A DNA stretch of 64,000 bases from Terriglobia bacterium (GCA_020073215.1 JAIQFO010000017.1:1-64000), one strand, 5' to 3'. Positions 16,858 through 26,282 are shown, counted from the stretch's first letter. Notes: generated from the sequence alone by a model not told the origin. A program made the numbers and translations.

Positions 16858-16863
16858 TATAAT
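16858..16863 (+). promoter_or_regulatory. -10-like TATAAT next to a start codon
   Basis: TATAAT ends six bases before ATG 16870, with no Shine-Dalgarno sequence in between. This fits a leaderless transcript. Confidence 0.4.
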
Positions 16864-16869
16864 TCACGT

Positions 16870-17571
16870 ATGCATAACGCAGTTCAACAACGATCCTCTC
16901 GCGCGCCTATGCCGCGCACCGCGCGGCTTACGGTAATCGGTGCATTCGTATTGCTCTGCGGTCTCTTCGCGTTTGCGGCGAAAGAATTTGCGATGCCCGC
17001 GGCGCAGCCCGCTCGCACCTACCCGGCGCATGACGACCACACCACAGAAAAGGTTGCAGTCGCAGTCGATCCGTACGACGTGGAGGATAAAGCTTCGATC
17101 TTCAGCGTCAACTTCCGCAACTACGGTTACCTGCCGGTCTTCTTCATCGTTACAAACGACGGCGATGAGCCGGTTTCGCTGGCCGGCATGAAGGCCGAGT
17201 TGAACACCAAGAATCGCAGCCGTCTGTACCCGGCGGGGACAGACGATCTGGTGCGAAGGCTCTCGCATCCTTCGCGCAATGACCGTCAGCCTACGTTGCC
17301 GATTCCGCTGCCACGTAAAGAGGTCAAAGGTGCTGTGAGCCGCAAGACACTCGATGAAATCGAGCGGGCTCAGTTTGGCGCCAAGGCGGTGGAACCACAC
17401 TCCACTGCGAGCGGGTTTTTGTTTTTCGATGTCTCCGACATCTCGAATCCGCTGCCTGGCGCCAACTTTTATCTGATGGGACTGCACGACGCGAAAGGCA
17501 ACGAGCTGATGTACTTCGAAATCCCGCTGGAGAGGTACTTGAGCGCGCCGGCAACCACAAGTCTGAAGTAG
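16870..17571 (+). CDS. Exported or membrane-anchored protein of unknown function
   Basis: 233 residues that I do not recognise. One hydrophobic segment (residues ~20-38, LTVIGAFVLLCGLFAFAAK) acts as a signal or anchor. The rest is a beta-rich domain: IFSVNFRNYGYLPVFFIVTN and DGDEPVSLAGMKAELNTKNR suggest an immunoglobulin-like sandwich. GFLFFDVSDISNPLPGANFY is a later conserved-looking part. Codons and composition match the neighbours. It lies back-to-back with waaA, 79 bases apart. Confidence 0.7.
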   Translation: MHNAVQQRSSRAPMPRTARLTVIGAFVLLCGLFAFAAKEFAMPAAQPARTYPAHDDHTTEKVAVAVDPYDVEDKASIFSVNFRNYGYLPVFFIVTNDGDEPVSLAGMKAELNTKNRSRLYPAGTDDLVRRLSHPSRNDRQPTLPIPLPRKEVKGAVSRKTLDEIERAQFGAKAVEPHSTASGFLFFDVSDISNPLPGANFYLMGLHDAKGNELMYFEIPLERYLSAPATTSLK

Positions 17572-17572
17572 C

Positions 17573-17624
17573 GGGCGGGCGGCTGTCCCTGCGTGAGCCG
17601 GGCGAGACGCCCGGCGCTCCACCA
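17573..17624. repeat. Palindromic repeat, family C
   Basis: GGGCGGGCGGCTGTCCCTGC, then GTGAGCCGGGCGAGACGCCC and GGCGCTCCACCA. It directly follows the stop of the preceding gene. Confidence 0.75.
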
Positions 17625-17636
17625 GCAACACCGGCT

Positions 17637-17642
17637 TATAAT
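17637..17642 (+). promoter_or_regulatory. -10-like TATAAT of gatB
   Basis: TATAAT ends eight bases before ATG 17651. There is no Shine-Dalgarno sequence and no recognisable -35 element. Confidence 0.4.
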
Positions 17643-17650
17643 TTCCCGAT

Positions 17651-19135
17651 ATGGCGACCACTGCAGGCGTTTCCGAGGATTTGCTCGCTAAATACGAGCC
17701 GGTCATCGGACTTGAAGTCCACGTGCAGTTGCTGACCGCGTCGAAAATCTTTTGCTCGTGCTCAACTCGTTTTGGCGATCCGCCGAACTCCAATGTGTGC
17801 CCGGTTTGTCTGGGACTTCCGGGAGCCCTGCCGGTGTTAAACCGGAAGGCCGTGGAATTCGCGGCTCTGGCTGCGATGGCCTTGCAGTGTCGTATCAACG
17901 AGGTTTCGATCTTTGCCCGGAAGAACTATTTCTATCCCGACCTGCCGAAGGGCTATCAGATCTCGCAGTATGACAAGCCGCTGGCGGAGTTCGGATTCAT
18001 CGAAATCGATACAAACAACGACGGCGGCAAGAAGAAGATCGGCATTACGCGCCTGCACGTCGAAGAAGACGCGGGCAAGAGCCTGCATGAAGGATTTGCC
18101 GACGCGGCCGCGAAGACCGCCATCGATCTGAACCGGACCGGCGTGCCTCTGGCCGAGATCGTCAGCGAACCGGATATGCGCTCGCCCGAGGAAGCTTACG
18201 AGTATCTCACTCGGCTCAAGGAAATCATCCTCTACACCGGCGTCAGCGATTGCAACATGGAGGAAGGATCGCTGCGCTGCGACGCAAATATCAGCGTGCG
18301 GCCGCGGGGGCAAAAAGAGTTTGGCACGAAGACCGAGATTAAGAATGTGAATTCGTTCCGCTTCATCAAACAGGCGCTGGAGTACGAAATCGAGCGCCAC
18401 ATCGGCGTCCTCGAAGGGGGCGGCCAGATCACGCAGGAAACGCGCCTCTACAACGCGCACGAAGGTAAAACGTACGGCATGCGCTCGAAGGAACAAGCCC
18501 ACGACTACCGGTATTTCCCGGAGCCCGATTTGCTGCCTCTTGTGGTCGATGAGAAATGGCAGGCGGCAATCCGCGCGAGCCTGCCTGAGCTTCCGGAAGC
18601 GCGCCGCCAGCGGATGATGCAGGAATATGGCATCACCGCGGGTGACGCCCACACACTGACGTTGACGCGGGAGATGGCCGATCAGTTCGAGTCCGCGGCC
18701 CGCACGGCGAAAAATCCAAAGCGCGTTGCCAACCTGGTGCAAGGCGAATTACTTGGACGTCTGAAAGCGCAAGGGCTGGAACTTGAGCAGTCACCAATTT
18801 CGATGGCTGGAGTTAGGGCCTCGGCCGATCTGGTCGAGTCGGGCGCAATCTCGGGCAAAATGCTGAAGGATCTCTACGACCTCTGCTTCGAGCGCAAACA
18901 GGACTTCCCTGCGGTTTACGAAGCCGAGGGACGTCCGGAGCAATCGCACGACACGTCGGCGCTGGAGAAACTCGCCGATGAGTTAATCGCAGCCAATCCG
19001 AAGCAGGTGGAACAGTATCGCGCGGGCAAGAAGACCATGATTGGATTCTTCGTCGGCCAGGTGATGAAGGCCTCGAAGGGGCAGGCCAATCCGCAGTTGG
19101 TGAACGAAGTCTTAACCAAGAAGCTGGAAGGGTAG
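17651..19135 (+). CDS. gatB: Aspartyl/glutamyl-tRNA(Asn/Gln) amidotransferase subunit B
   Basis: A 494-residue GatB, which activates the carboxylate of mischarged Glu-tRNA(Gln) (and Asp-tRNA(Asn)) for amidation. [19 protein letters not shown] and [20 protein letters not shown] carry the zinc-site cysteines. [35 protein letters not shown] and [20 protein letters not shown] are cradle-domain landmarks. The C-terminal Yqey-like tail reads [20 protein letters not shown]. gatA and gatC are not in the window. The presence of tRNA-Gln and of this pathway is consistent with indirect Gln-tRNA synthesis. Confidence 0.97.
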   Translation: MATTAGVSEDLLAKYEPVIGLEVHVQLLTASKIFCSCSTRFGDPPNSNVCPVCLGLPGALPVLNRKAVEFAALAAMALQCRINEVSIFARKNYFYPDLPKGYQISQYDKPLAEFGFIEIDTNNDGGKKKIGITRLHVEEDAGKSLHEGFADAAAKTAIDLNRTGVPLAEIVSEPDMRSPEEAYEYLTRLKEIILYTGVSDCNMEEGSLRCDANISVRPRGQKEFGTKTEIKNVNSFRFIKQALEYEIERHIGVLEGGGQITQETRLYNAHEGKTYGMRSKEQAHDYRYFPEPDLLPLVVDEKWQAAIRASLPELPEARRQRMMQEYGITAGDAHTLTLTREMADQFESAARTAKNPKRVANLVQGELLGRLKAQGLELEQSPISMAGVRASADLVESGAISGKMLKDLYDLCFERKQDFPAVYEAEGRPEQSHDTSALEKLADELIAANPKQVEQYRAGKKTMIGFFVGQVMKASKGQANPQLVNEVLTKKLEG

Positions 19136-19145
19136 CCCAATTCCC

Positions 19146-19219
19146 GTAGAGACGCGGCTTGCCGCGTCTCGCACCGCCGCGCGGCCGGAGACAGGGTCGG
19201 GGCAAGCCCCGTCTCTACT
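19146..19219. repeat. Two family B palindromes in tandem
   Basis: Unit 1 is GTAGAGACGCGGCTTGCCGC plus GTCTC (19146-19170). Unit 2 is CGGGGCAAGCCCCGTCTCTA near 19199-19218. They lie between convergent gatB and the isomerase gene. Confidence 0.85.
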
Positions 19220-19229
19220 GGAAGTGGAT

Positions 19230-20306
19230 CTACTTCGCGGTTCCCGCGTTCTTCAGTACCTCCTCCGCGTAGTAATTCCTGACTTTGGCGTCGTCGCGGA
19301 GGCTTTCGTAGTATGCCGCCTTCAATAACTGCTCGCGGCGGTCGCGCAACTGCTGGCGGATGGCCTGCTGCACCCGCGGGTCATTCAAGTCCCGCTGGCC
19401 CGCCGGCTCCTTCGCAATGAGTTTCACAATCATGTAGCCGTAGGGCTGATGATTGGCCGGGTTGAGCATGGGAATCACGGGCGTGTATAGCCCCGGCTTG
19501 AGCTTCATCACCGCGTCGCGGGTGGCGGGATCTGCGCTCTTGAGCGCAGATTCGGGAGCCATGCCCAAATCGCCACCGTTGTTGCTGGTCTCCGGATCCT
19601 CGGAATAATTCATGGCCATGGTGGCAAAGTCGTCGCCGCTGTCGAGACGGTTGGCGATCATCTGGATCTTCTTACGCGCCTCGGCATCGTTTTGCGCCTT
19701 GCTGTTCTGCAGGTTGTGCACTTGGGCATTCGCTATTCCGGAGACCATGATCTTGGCCAGATGGTATTGCGCTTCTATCAGGTTGAACTCGGCTTTATGC
19801 TCTTTGTAGTAGTTGGTAACGTCCTGGTCGGTGATATTGATCCGCGAGGTGATTTCCTTGTTCAGGACTTTGTCTCGGGTGAGCGAGCGCCGCAGGTCGC
19901 GCTTGAAGTCATCGAGGGTTATTTTTTTGTCCTGCAGGCGCTTGTTGAATTCCTCGGCGGTGTAGGGTGACTTGATTTCGTTCAGCTTGCGGTCCACTTC
20001 TTCGTCCGTCGCCAGCAGGCCTAGCTTCTCGGCCCGCTGCATCAGGATTTCGGTCTCCATCAGCTCGTTTAGAATGCTCAGGCGCAAGCTCACTGCCTGC
20101 TCTCCGGCCGGCTGCTGATCAGAGCCCGCCGTCTGGTTGGCATAATACTTGTCGACTTCACTGCGATAAATCTTCCGGCCATTGACCGAAGCCATGACGT
20201 CGCCGCCGCTGCTGTTGCGGTTACAAGCCGAGAGCCCGGCCAACAGAAACGCGCCGGCCATAAGCAGGCCGGCTCGACTAAAGCTGTTGCGATTTTTCAA
20301 GTTCAT
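19230..20306 (-). CDS. SurA/PrsA-like parvulin peptidyl-prolyl isomerase lipoprotein
   Basis: 358 residues. The signal peptide ends in a lipobox (LLAGLSAC, Cys at residue ~28), predicting an outer-membrane or inner-membrane lipoprotein. A SurA-N-like helical part (VMASVNGRKIYRSEVDKYYA, RLSILNELMETEILMQRAEK) leads to a parvulin domain around residues 185-290: YHLAKIMVS, FATMAMNYSEDPETSNNGGD, LGMAPESAL. It probably chaperones outer-membrane proteins in the periplasm. Upstream on the same strand are a DsbA-like gene, larE and lptD. Confidence 0.88.
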   Translation of the reverse strand: MNLKNRNSFSRAGLLMAGAFLLAGLSACNRNSSGGDVMASVNGRKIYRSEVDKYYANQTAGSDQQPAGEQAVSLRLSILNELMETEILMQRAEKLGLLATDEEVDRKLNEIKSPYTAEEFNKRLQDKKITLDDFKRDLRRSLTRDKVLNKEITSRINITDQDVTNYYKEHKAEFNLIEAQYHLAKIMVSGIANAQVHNLQNSKAQNDAEARKKIQMIANRLDSGDDFATMAMNYSEDPETSNNGGDLGMAPESALKSADPATRDAVMKLKPGLYTPVIPMLNPANHQPYGYMIVKLIAKEPAGQRDLNDPRVQQAIRQQLRDRREQLLKAAYYESLRDDAKVRNYYAEEVLKNAGTAK

Positions 20307-20313
20307 TCCTCTG

Positions 20314-20395
20314 GAATCTGTAATTGGTAATTTGTAATTGACAATTTCAATCTCGAGGTTTCAATTGCAAATTACAAATCGCAAATCACAGATTC
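20314..20395. repeat. AT-rich imperfect inverted repeat
   Basis: GAATCTGTAATTGGTAATTT is mirrored by AATTACAAATCGCAAATCAC plus AGATTC. Its end overlaps the stop codon of the DsbA-like gene (20394-20396), so the repeat reaches into coding sequence by two bases. Confidence 0.75.
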
Positions 20396-21314
20396 ACTTC
20401 TTGTGCTCTGGAGGCGCAGCGCCGGCGTCTTTCAACGCCTGGTCGAGCGTGAGTCGTACCTGATCCGCAGGCACGGCTCCATCCAGTTTCTGTCCATTGA
20501 CAAACATGGTCGGAGTCGCGTCCACTCCGACTGTGTCTCCCTCGTGCATCGAGGCGCGCACCGCCTTGTCATCCTGGGCCTTGACGCACGCCTGCAACTT
20601 GGCAACGTCGAGATTATGCTTCTGACCCTGCGAAGTGGCCAGCTTGTCGAGTGCGGCATTCTGGCCGTCGCGGCCTTTTTCGCCGTTGATCGCGGACTGA
20701 TTCGCGTGCAGGTAGTCGGCATAATCCCAGTAGGCGTCGCCGTTTTGCGCGGCCAGGCAATTGGCGTTCACCGCCGCGTGCACCGCCCAGGGATGAATTT
20801 CTTCGAGCGGGTAATCCTTGTAGATGAAAACGACACGGTCACCGTATTCCTTAAAAAGCCCGGGGAACAGCGCCGCGTGCATTTGCGAACAGAACGGACA
20901 CTCGAAATCGTCGTAGTTGACGACCGTCACCTTGGCATTGATGTTGCCGCGCGTCGGGCGCCCGCGAACGTCAATCTTCTTCATGATCTCAGCGTACGGG
21001 TCACTGGTCAGATCGAACTTGGTGAACCGCACCAGCGCCTTGTGATCGCGGGAGAGCAGAAACTCGAAGTCCTGCTTCTTATTGGAACTCGATATCGTGA
21101 CGGTCAGAGCGTCATAGTTCGCAAACTCACTCGGCCGGAGCGCCCCCACCATCACTTTTACGTCGGGTGGAAGAGCGTAGTGCGCCCGTACCTGCCGCTC
21201 GACTAGGCGCGCGGTGTCCGAAGGTGGAGACTGGGCCGAGCAGCCCAGACAGATCAGCAAGAGGACCACAAACGCGCGACGCATCATCAATCGAAACCAC
21301 CTGAACATGAGCAA
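20394..21314 (-). CDS. Exported DsbA-like thioredoxin-fold protein
   Basis: 306 residues. A hydrophobic N-terminus (AFVVLLLICLGCSAQ) gives export, with Cys25 a possible but non-ideal lipidation site. A ~100-residue N-terminal domain precedes the thioredoxin/DsbA domain, which begins GNINAKVTVVNYDDFECPFC with the redox pair CPFC at residues 139-142. VVFIYKDYPLEEIHPWAVHA and ATPTMFVNGQKLDGA (cis-proline loop) follow. It resembles DsbA/BdbD-type oxidoreductases that make disulfides in exported proteins. The neighbouring lptD and SurA-like genes suggest outer-membrane protein substrates. Confidence 0.87.
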   Translation of the reverse strand: MLMFRWFRLMMRRAFVVLLLICLGCSAQSPPSDTARLVERQVRAHYALPPDVKVMVGALRPSEFANYDALTVTISSSNKKQDFEFLLSRDHKALVRFTKFDLTSDPYAEIMKKIDVRGRPTRGNINAKVTVVNYDDFECPFCSQMHAALFPGLFKEYGDRVVFIYKDYPLEEIHPWAVHAAVNANCLAAQNGDAYWDYADYLHANQSAINGEKGRDGQNAALDKLATSQGQKHNLDVAKLQACVKAQDDKAVRASMHEGDTVGVDATPTMFVNGQKLDGAVPADQVRLTLDQALKDAGAAPPEHKK

Positions 21315-21378
21315 ACCGCTTGATTATCTCATGGCGAGAAGCGTTGCCGCTGTAAAGACAGGGCTTTTGCCGCAGGCG

Positions 21379-21403
21379 GAGACGCGGCGAGCCGCGTCTC
21401 TAC
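21379..21403. repeat. Palindromic repeat, family B
   Basis: GAGACGCGGCGAGCCGCGTC followed by TCTAC, seven bases from the larE stop. The unit is the same as at 26285. Confidence 0.85.
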
Positions 21404-21409
21404 GGGGGA

Positions 21410-22267
21410 TCAGATAACACGTCCTCGCAGCAGCGCTTCGGTTGTCAACAGTTGATTCATCGAGCCGGAGCGGAATCCCTCCAGGTCGAGCGTGACGAAT
21501 TTGAATCCCAGTTCCTTGAATACGCGGGTGAACTCGCGGGCCATTTCCGCCGTCAACGCGCGAGGAAGTTCTTCACGCGCAATTTCAATGCGAACGATGT
21601 CCCCGTGGTGGCGCACGCGGAATTGACGAAAGCCCAAGGCTCGCAGCGCGTCCTCGCCGCGCTCGATGACGCTTAGCGCTTCAGGCGTGACCGCGCGCCC
21701 ATATTCCACGCGGGAGGAGAGACAGGCGGAGGCCGGTTTGTCCCACACCCGCAAGTCCGCGCGCCTCGCCAACTCCCGGATCTCAGCTTTCGTTAGAGCG
21801 GCTTCAACGAGCGGGGCCAGAACATGATGCTGGCGCGCGGCCTGCTGCCCGGGCCGAAAATCGCCTTCGTCATCGGCGTTGACTCCGTAGGCGATGGCGC
21901 CGAACGCGTGCGCCTCGCGGTAACGCTCGAGGACGGTGAATAATTCGTCCTTGCAGTGAAAACAGCGCATGGCATCGTTGCGGACGTACGCAGGATTTTC
22001 CAGTTCCTGGGTCTCCATTACCTCGATAGGAATTCCGCACTCGCGGGCGAAGGCGAGCGCGTCTTCCAGATGAGTGCGGGCCAGGCTCGCGGAATCTGCA
22101 ATCACAGCGAGCATCTCGCCACCAAGGACTTGATGTGCCATCCAGGCAAGAAAAGCGGAGTCCACGCCGCCCGAGTAAGCGACGATCAAGCGAGCTTGGC
22201 CGGCGAGGATCTGGCGCAAGTGTTCGGCTTTTTGATCGAGCGTGATTGCAGGTTTCACCTTCTCCAT
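21410..22267 (-). CDS. larE: LarE-type ATP-dependent sacrificial sulfur transferase
   Basis: 285 residues of the PP-loop superfamily. LIVAYSGGVDSAFLAWMAHQ holds the ATP pyrophosphatase loop (SGGVDS, residues 32-37). PASACLSSRVEYG gives Cys182, equivalent to the cysteine that donates its own sulfur in Lactobacillus LarE. A further CxxC pair (Cys102, Cys105 in MRCFHCKDELF) may help hold a cluster, as in multi-cysteine LarE forms. LarE thiolates a nicotinic-acid derivative to build the nickel-pincer cofactor. larB and larC are not nearby, so its role here is open. Confidence 0.9.
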   Translation of the reverse strand: MEKVKPAITLDQKAEHLRQILAGQARLIVAYSGGVDSAFLAWMAHQVLGGEMLAVIADSASLARTHLEDALAFARECGIPIEVMETQELENPAYVRNDAMRCFHCKDELFTVLERYREAHAFGAIAYGVNADDEGDFRPGQQAARQHHVLAPLVEAALTKAEIRELARRADLRVWDKPASACLSSRVEYGRAVTPEALSVIERGEDALRALGFRQFRVRHHGDIVRIEIAREELPRALTAEMAREFTRVFKELGFKFVTLDLEGFRSGSMNQLLTTEALLRGRVI

Positions 22268-22305
22268 TATCCACGAAAAAAGTTGTCAGTTCCCGGCTCT
22301 CAGTA

Positions 22306-22352
22306 GGCGGCGAGCTTCGCTCGCCTGGACAGCCGGGGGCGGCTGTCCCTAC
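22306..22352. repeat. Palindromic repeat related to families A and C
   Basis: GGCGAGCTTCGCTCGCCTGG, then ACAGCCGGGGGCGGCTGTCC and CTACGTG. It holds two adjacent hairpins between lptD and larE. Confidence 0.75.
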
Positions 22353-22362
22353 GTGATTCTGG

Positions 22363-24885
22363 CTAGTACAGCCGCTCCTGCCGTCTTAGGTTGCCGAAGG
22401 CGCCGACGTTTGCCAGTGTAAACGAGAAGCGATATTGATTCTCGTTGCGCACCGATCCCAGCGCAAAGCGGCGGTATTCCAGGCTCAGGCCGCAACAGTC
22501 CCAGTTGTAACTCGTTTGTGCCGTCGCATACTGCAGTGACCCATGGTTCGCGTCGAAACCGAAACTGCTGGCGGCACTGAATCCGCGTTTGTTGAGTTGG
22601 CCGTAGCCAAACAACACCCGAAGCTGGTGGAAATCGCCCGCGCCAGGCTGCGTCGTTCCCAGTGAATTGTCGATCACGCGCAGGAAGGCATCGCCTCCTC
22701 CGACGGTAAAACGGCCGGCGTGGAAGTTCACCAGTGCGGTGCTGTTGTTAATGCGCCCAGCCTTGAGGTCGTAGTCCACGTCCCACTCGGTGTTGGTGCG
22801 CGGGCCGGTTTCGATGCGCAAGCGGGAAATGACGGGGGCGAAGCGCCGGGCTTCATTCAGAAACGCGATGCCCGTGAAATCCGCCGTCGTCGCAAATACG
22901 TTTCGCTGCCCTGACAGCAGGGCGTTCCCAAACGTGGGGTCGAAAAAATACTTCTGCCCAATCTCCCAACTCAAGACCTCCCGCGGACCCGAGGCGCAGG
23001 GTTGAGCGTCCGGACTGGGAGCTGCCTCCCAAGGAACCGCGCCGACTTGCGGGGCACCGCCGATGGTAAGCGTGCTCATGCCCTGCAGATCGCAATCCTT
23101 GATGTTGGGATCGAGGTGCTTGGCATAAATACGGTTCACCAGCGAATACTCGATTTCATTGGTATTGGTGAGCACATCGGTGGCATCGAAACGGAGAATA
23201 TTGTCGAAGGGGAGATTAAAGCGATTGTTATTGATGCCGGTGACGTAGTCGTACTTCATGCGCGGCTCAATCACGTGTTTCCATTTGCGTCCCAGCCAGG
23301 GACGATCGAAAATGCGCGACAATCCCGGCGGACGCAACTCGGCCGACGTCTCCAACGATTTGCGATTCAGAATGTCGCCGTTGCGCTGCTCGGTGTAGAA
23401 CGTATCCCGCAACGTGAGTTCGGGACGGAACGACCATCCCCGCCATTGCAAAGGCATCACAATCGAAGGCGCCAGATCGAACCTCCCCACCAGAGCGGCG
23501 GTCCGGAACCCAGCCTGCGAGCCTGCGGGCGCCTCTCGCCGCTGCAAACCCTCGGCCGCGCTCTCGAACGACCAGTAGAGCGGCGTATTTCCCAACTGCC
23601 GCTCCTCGCCGGAGATGAAGAAGCTTGGCGTATGCAGAATACGGACCAATTCCGTCTGCGTGAGCCTGGTGCAACTGGCATTCAATTGGGTGTTCGGATT
23701 GCAAACTTCGAAGTTCTGGTAGCGCTCCGCCAGGGCATTGAAGTGAAATCCATTGGTGGTATTGGAGAGGAAAATCTGCGACCGCACTTCCGAATCGATG
23801 GCCTGGGTGTACACATCGGTGAAGGCGATACGGAAAACGAACGAGCTCAAGTAATCGACATTGGCCACGCCGCGGAAAGTCCCGAAAGGACGTTCGGCGA
23901 GAAAGTGTGCGTCCTCGCCGCCTTGATCCTGCCGATTCGGGGGCGTGCCGATGCCACGATCCACCACTCCCACGTAGTTGAAAAAAACGTAAGAGTTGTC
24001 ACTTGGACGAGCGCGGAATTCTCCGCGCTGCGACCAACCACGTTTGGAATAGTATTCGCCGCCCAAGGTGGCGTCCATGCTGCGATTGAACACCCAGTAC
24101 ACGGACTCGCCGGCAATCTTTCCCTTGGTGGAGGAGTTGCCGAAACTCGGAATCAGCAGCCCGCTCTGGCGCTGCTGTTTCTGAACCGGATGGGTCACAA
24201 ACGGGAAGTAGAAGACCGGCACGCCCATCAGCCGGAAATCGCTGTGGTAGATCTTGGCGCTGCCGTCCACATCCACGGAAATACGCCCGGCGTTGAATCG
24301 CCACTTCGGATGCGGCAGTTCGCAGGTGGTGACCGTGCCCTGGCGTACCAGGTAGTGGTCGGGCCCGCGCTTCTCGACAATTTTCCCGGTAAAGGCAAAC
24401 GGATTGGTGGTGGTGAGCACGTAGCGGGATTTCCGCACCCGGAATCCCACGGTTCCGATCACGCTATAGAATGTTCCGGTTTCCGTGCGGACGTTGTAGG
24501 TACCGTGACTGGCCTCGACGTGTTCGTCGTAAGGGCCGCCGTCGAGCGCCACATGGCCCTCCAGTTCGCTGTCTCCCGTGTCCGCGTGGTAGGTGACCTG
24601 ATCTGCATGCAGGATGTAAGTGCGAAAACGAATTTCCACTTCGCCCCGCAGGTGGTAGATGGACCCCTCCTTTTCCTGTTGCACCGCCCGGATCGTAACC
24701 TCTTCTTCAGTCTGCGTTTGGCTGGCGGGGGTGACCATTGGAGCCGGGGGCGCTGCGGAAGCCCCGGTCGAAGCCGAGACGGCGGTTGCGGCGAGGGGCA
24801 GCGTCTGGCTGGTTACTATCCCCGAGGCGAGAAGCAGATGACAGACCCACGCGGCCGTGATAAAGATTCGAGAGCGGGTGTTCAT
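22363..24885 (-). CDS. lptD: LPS-assembly outer-membrane protein LptD
   Basis: 840 residues from ATG 24885. A signal sequence (IFITAAWVCHLLLASGIVTS) is followed by the periplasmic OstA-like domain: REVEIRFRTYILHADQVTYH, GDSELEGHVALDGGPYDEHV and the YHSDFRLMGVPVFYFPFVTH segment leading into the barrel. The rest (~600 residues) is the beta-barrel that delivers LPS to the outer leaflet. A Cys-Cys pair near the C-terminus (NWDCCGLSLEYRR, residues ~797-798) corresponds to the conserved pair that forms disulfides with the N-terminal domain in E. coli. Downstream on the same strand are larE and the DsbA-like and SurA-like genes. Confidence 0.94.
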   Translation of the reverse strand: MNTRSRIFITAAWVCHLLLASGIVTSQTLPLAATAVSASTGASAAPPAPMVTPASQTQTEEEVTIRAVQQEKEGSIYHLRGEVEIRFRTYILHADQVTYHADTGDSELEGHVALDGGPYDEHVEASHGTYNVRTETGTFYSVIGTVGFRVRKSRYVLTTTNPFAFTGKIVEKRGPDHYLVRQGTVTTCELPHPKWRFNAGRISVDVDGSAKIYHSDFRLMGVPVFYFPFVTHPVQKQQRQSGLLIPSFGNSSTKGKIAGESVYWVFNRSMDATLGGEYYSKRGWSQRGEFRARPSDNSYVFFNYVGVVDRGIGTPPNRQDQGGEDAHFLAERPFGTFRGVANVDYLSSFVFRIAFTDVYTQAIDSEVRSQIFLSNTTNGFHFNALAERYQNFEVCNPNTQLNASCTRLTQTELVRILHTPSFFISGEERQLGNTPLYWSFESAAEGLQRREAPAGSQAGFRTAALVGRFDLAPSIVMPLQWRGWSFRPELTLRDTFYTEQRNGDILNRKSLETSAELRPPGLSRIFDRPWLGRKWKHVIEPRMKYDYVTGINNNRFNLPFDNILRFDATDVLTNTNEIEYSLVNRIYAKHLDPNIKDCDLQGMSTLTIGGAPQVGAVPWEAAPSPDAQPCASGPREVLSWEIGQKYFFDPTFGNALLSGQRNVFATTADFTGIAFLNEARRFAPVISRLRIETGPRTNTEWDVDYDLKAGRINNSTALVNFHAGRFTVGGGDAFLRVIDNSLGTTQPGAGDFHQLRVLFGYGQLNKRGFSAASSFGFDANHGSLQYATAQTSYNWDCCGLSLEYRRFALGSVRNENQYRFSFTLANVGAFGNLRRQERLY

Positions 24886-25064
24886 TAGCGGGCGATCAAT
24901 GCAAGAGCGTGTGCCCTCCGCCAGCCGGTCTGCCAACGGGAACGAACTGACCTTAGCACGCGAGCGGCCGGCGAAGCAAAGCTCCGCATTCTTGTGGTCT
25001 GCGGCATTCGTGCCATGGCCTGGCTCTGGCTGCTGGCATTCTTCGACGACCTGATTATTGCGAC

Positions 25065-26237
25065 TTGACTACGAGCGGATTGATGACGAGCGGATTAACG
25101 AACCAGGCCGCCGGCGGGGATCCCGACGTCCCAGGGTACATCTTAGCCACAGGGGACGCCGCGGCCTCTGACCCGAATGTTTTGCCGGATGCGGATTCCT
25201 GGCGCGTCGAGGTTGCCGCTCGCCTCGAACGCTATCGCAGGCGGCGCAAGCCCCAATCTCCACGCTATCCCTCTCTGCTGCTGCCTTTTGATGCTCCAGA
25301 AAGCTGGTCGCGTCCGGCGCCGCCCACTGGATTGGCGGGCGCGGGTACGACGGCGACTGGTTCGGCGGGAATTGGAGCGGCGGCAGTTGCGACTCCGCCA
25401 GTACATGACGCGCTAGATCCCATATTCCCCACCCAGGAAGAACCGAGAGCGGACAGGGCGACAAACTTCGCCGAAGCTGGCCAGACGCAGGCGCCAAGCC
25501 CAGACCGGTATCCGGAGAAGGTCCCGGAACCATTCACGCCGGAACGATTCGCGCCGGAGCAATCCGCGCCGGAGCAATCCGCGAAAGTCATCGAGTTTCC
25601 GCGTTCGGCCGCCATTCCGGTTTTTCAGCGCAGCGAACTGGCCGATCCCGTTTTCGATCATGATCGTCCGCGCATTGTGGAAGTCCCGGAAATTCTGCCG
25701 CCGCCACCAGCATTGGGTGGAATGTTGATCGAAGCGGCCCAGCAAGAGCCGGCAGGCAGGCAAGCGGGCACCGACTTCCCGTTGCCGTCGGCATCGGCAT
25801 CCATCGCCCGGCGCGCGCTGGCCGCGCTGGTGGATGGCGTTGTCCTTGGAACCGCCATGGCGGCCTTTGCCGCAATTCTTGTACGTGTGAATCCAAGTCT
25901 GAAACCCAACCTGAACCTCAGCCTGAACCTCGTTCGTGGACCGCTCCCGATGCTCGCCGGTGCGCTCGGCGTGGTCACACTGTTGTTCTGGGCGGCGTAC
26001 GAATTTTTGTTCGTGGTGTACACCGGCTCGACTCCCGGCCTTCGCGCCGCGCGGCTGCGGCTGGCAGCGTTTGATGGCTCACCGCTCAACCAGCGCTCGC
26101 GCCGCTGGCGCGTGCTGGCGTCGTTTCTCTCCGCGTGTTCCGCCGGACTTGGTTATTTCTGGTGCTTTCTTGACGAGGGCGGATTGTGCTGGCACGACCG
26201 CATCACGCGCACCCACGTCAGACCGGTGGAATCGTAG
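25065..26237 (+). CDS. RDD-family membrane protein with long proline-rich N-terminus
   Basis: 390 residues from TTG 25065, or 384 from ATG 25083. The first ~240 residues are disordered, rich in Pro, Ala and Glu, with a short tandem repeat (ERFAPEQSAPEQSA). The RDD domain follows: SIARRALAALVDGVVLGTAM, a second membrane helix, FWAAYEFLFVVYTGSTPGLR and the third helix near YFWCFLDEGGLCWHDRI. RDD proteins are small membrane proteins of mostly unknown, possibly transport, function. Its stop codon lies inside a family B palindrome (26234-26258). Confidence 0.83.
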   Translation: MTTSGLMTSGLTNQAAGGDPDVPGYILATGDAAASDPNVLPDADSWRVEVAARLERYRRRRKPQSPRYPSLLLPFDAPESWSRPAPPTGLAGAGTTATGSAGIGAAAVATPPVHDALDPIFPTQEEPRADRATNFAEAGQTQAPSPDRYPEKVPEPFTPERFAPEQSAPEQSAKVIEFPRSAAIPVFQRSELADPVFDHDRPRIVEVPEILPPPPALGGMLIEAAQQEPAGRQAGTDFPLPSASASIARRALAALVDGVVLGTAMAAFAAILVRVNPSLKPNLNLSLNLVRGPLPMLAGALGVVTLLFWAAYEFLFVVYTGSTPGLRAARLRLAAFDGSPLNQRSRRWRVLASFLSACSAGLGYFWCFLDEGGLCWHDRITRTHVRPVES

Positions 26238-26258
26238 AGACGGGGCATGCCCCGTCTC
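26234..26258. repeat. Palindromic repeat, family B, supplying a stop codon
   Basis: GTAGAGACGGGGCATGCCCC followed by GTCTC. The TAG at 26235-26237 within it ends the RDD gene. Confidence 0.85.
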
Positions 26259-26282
26259 CCCTGGGGCGGGCCCGGCGGTGTA

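Noticed and set aside
23002..24888. A 628-codon open frame antisense to lptD
   Set aside because: Same explanation: lptD is complete on the other strand with signal peptide and conserved cysteines.
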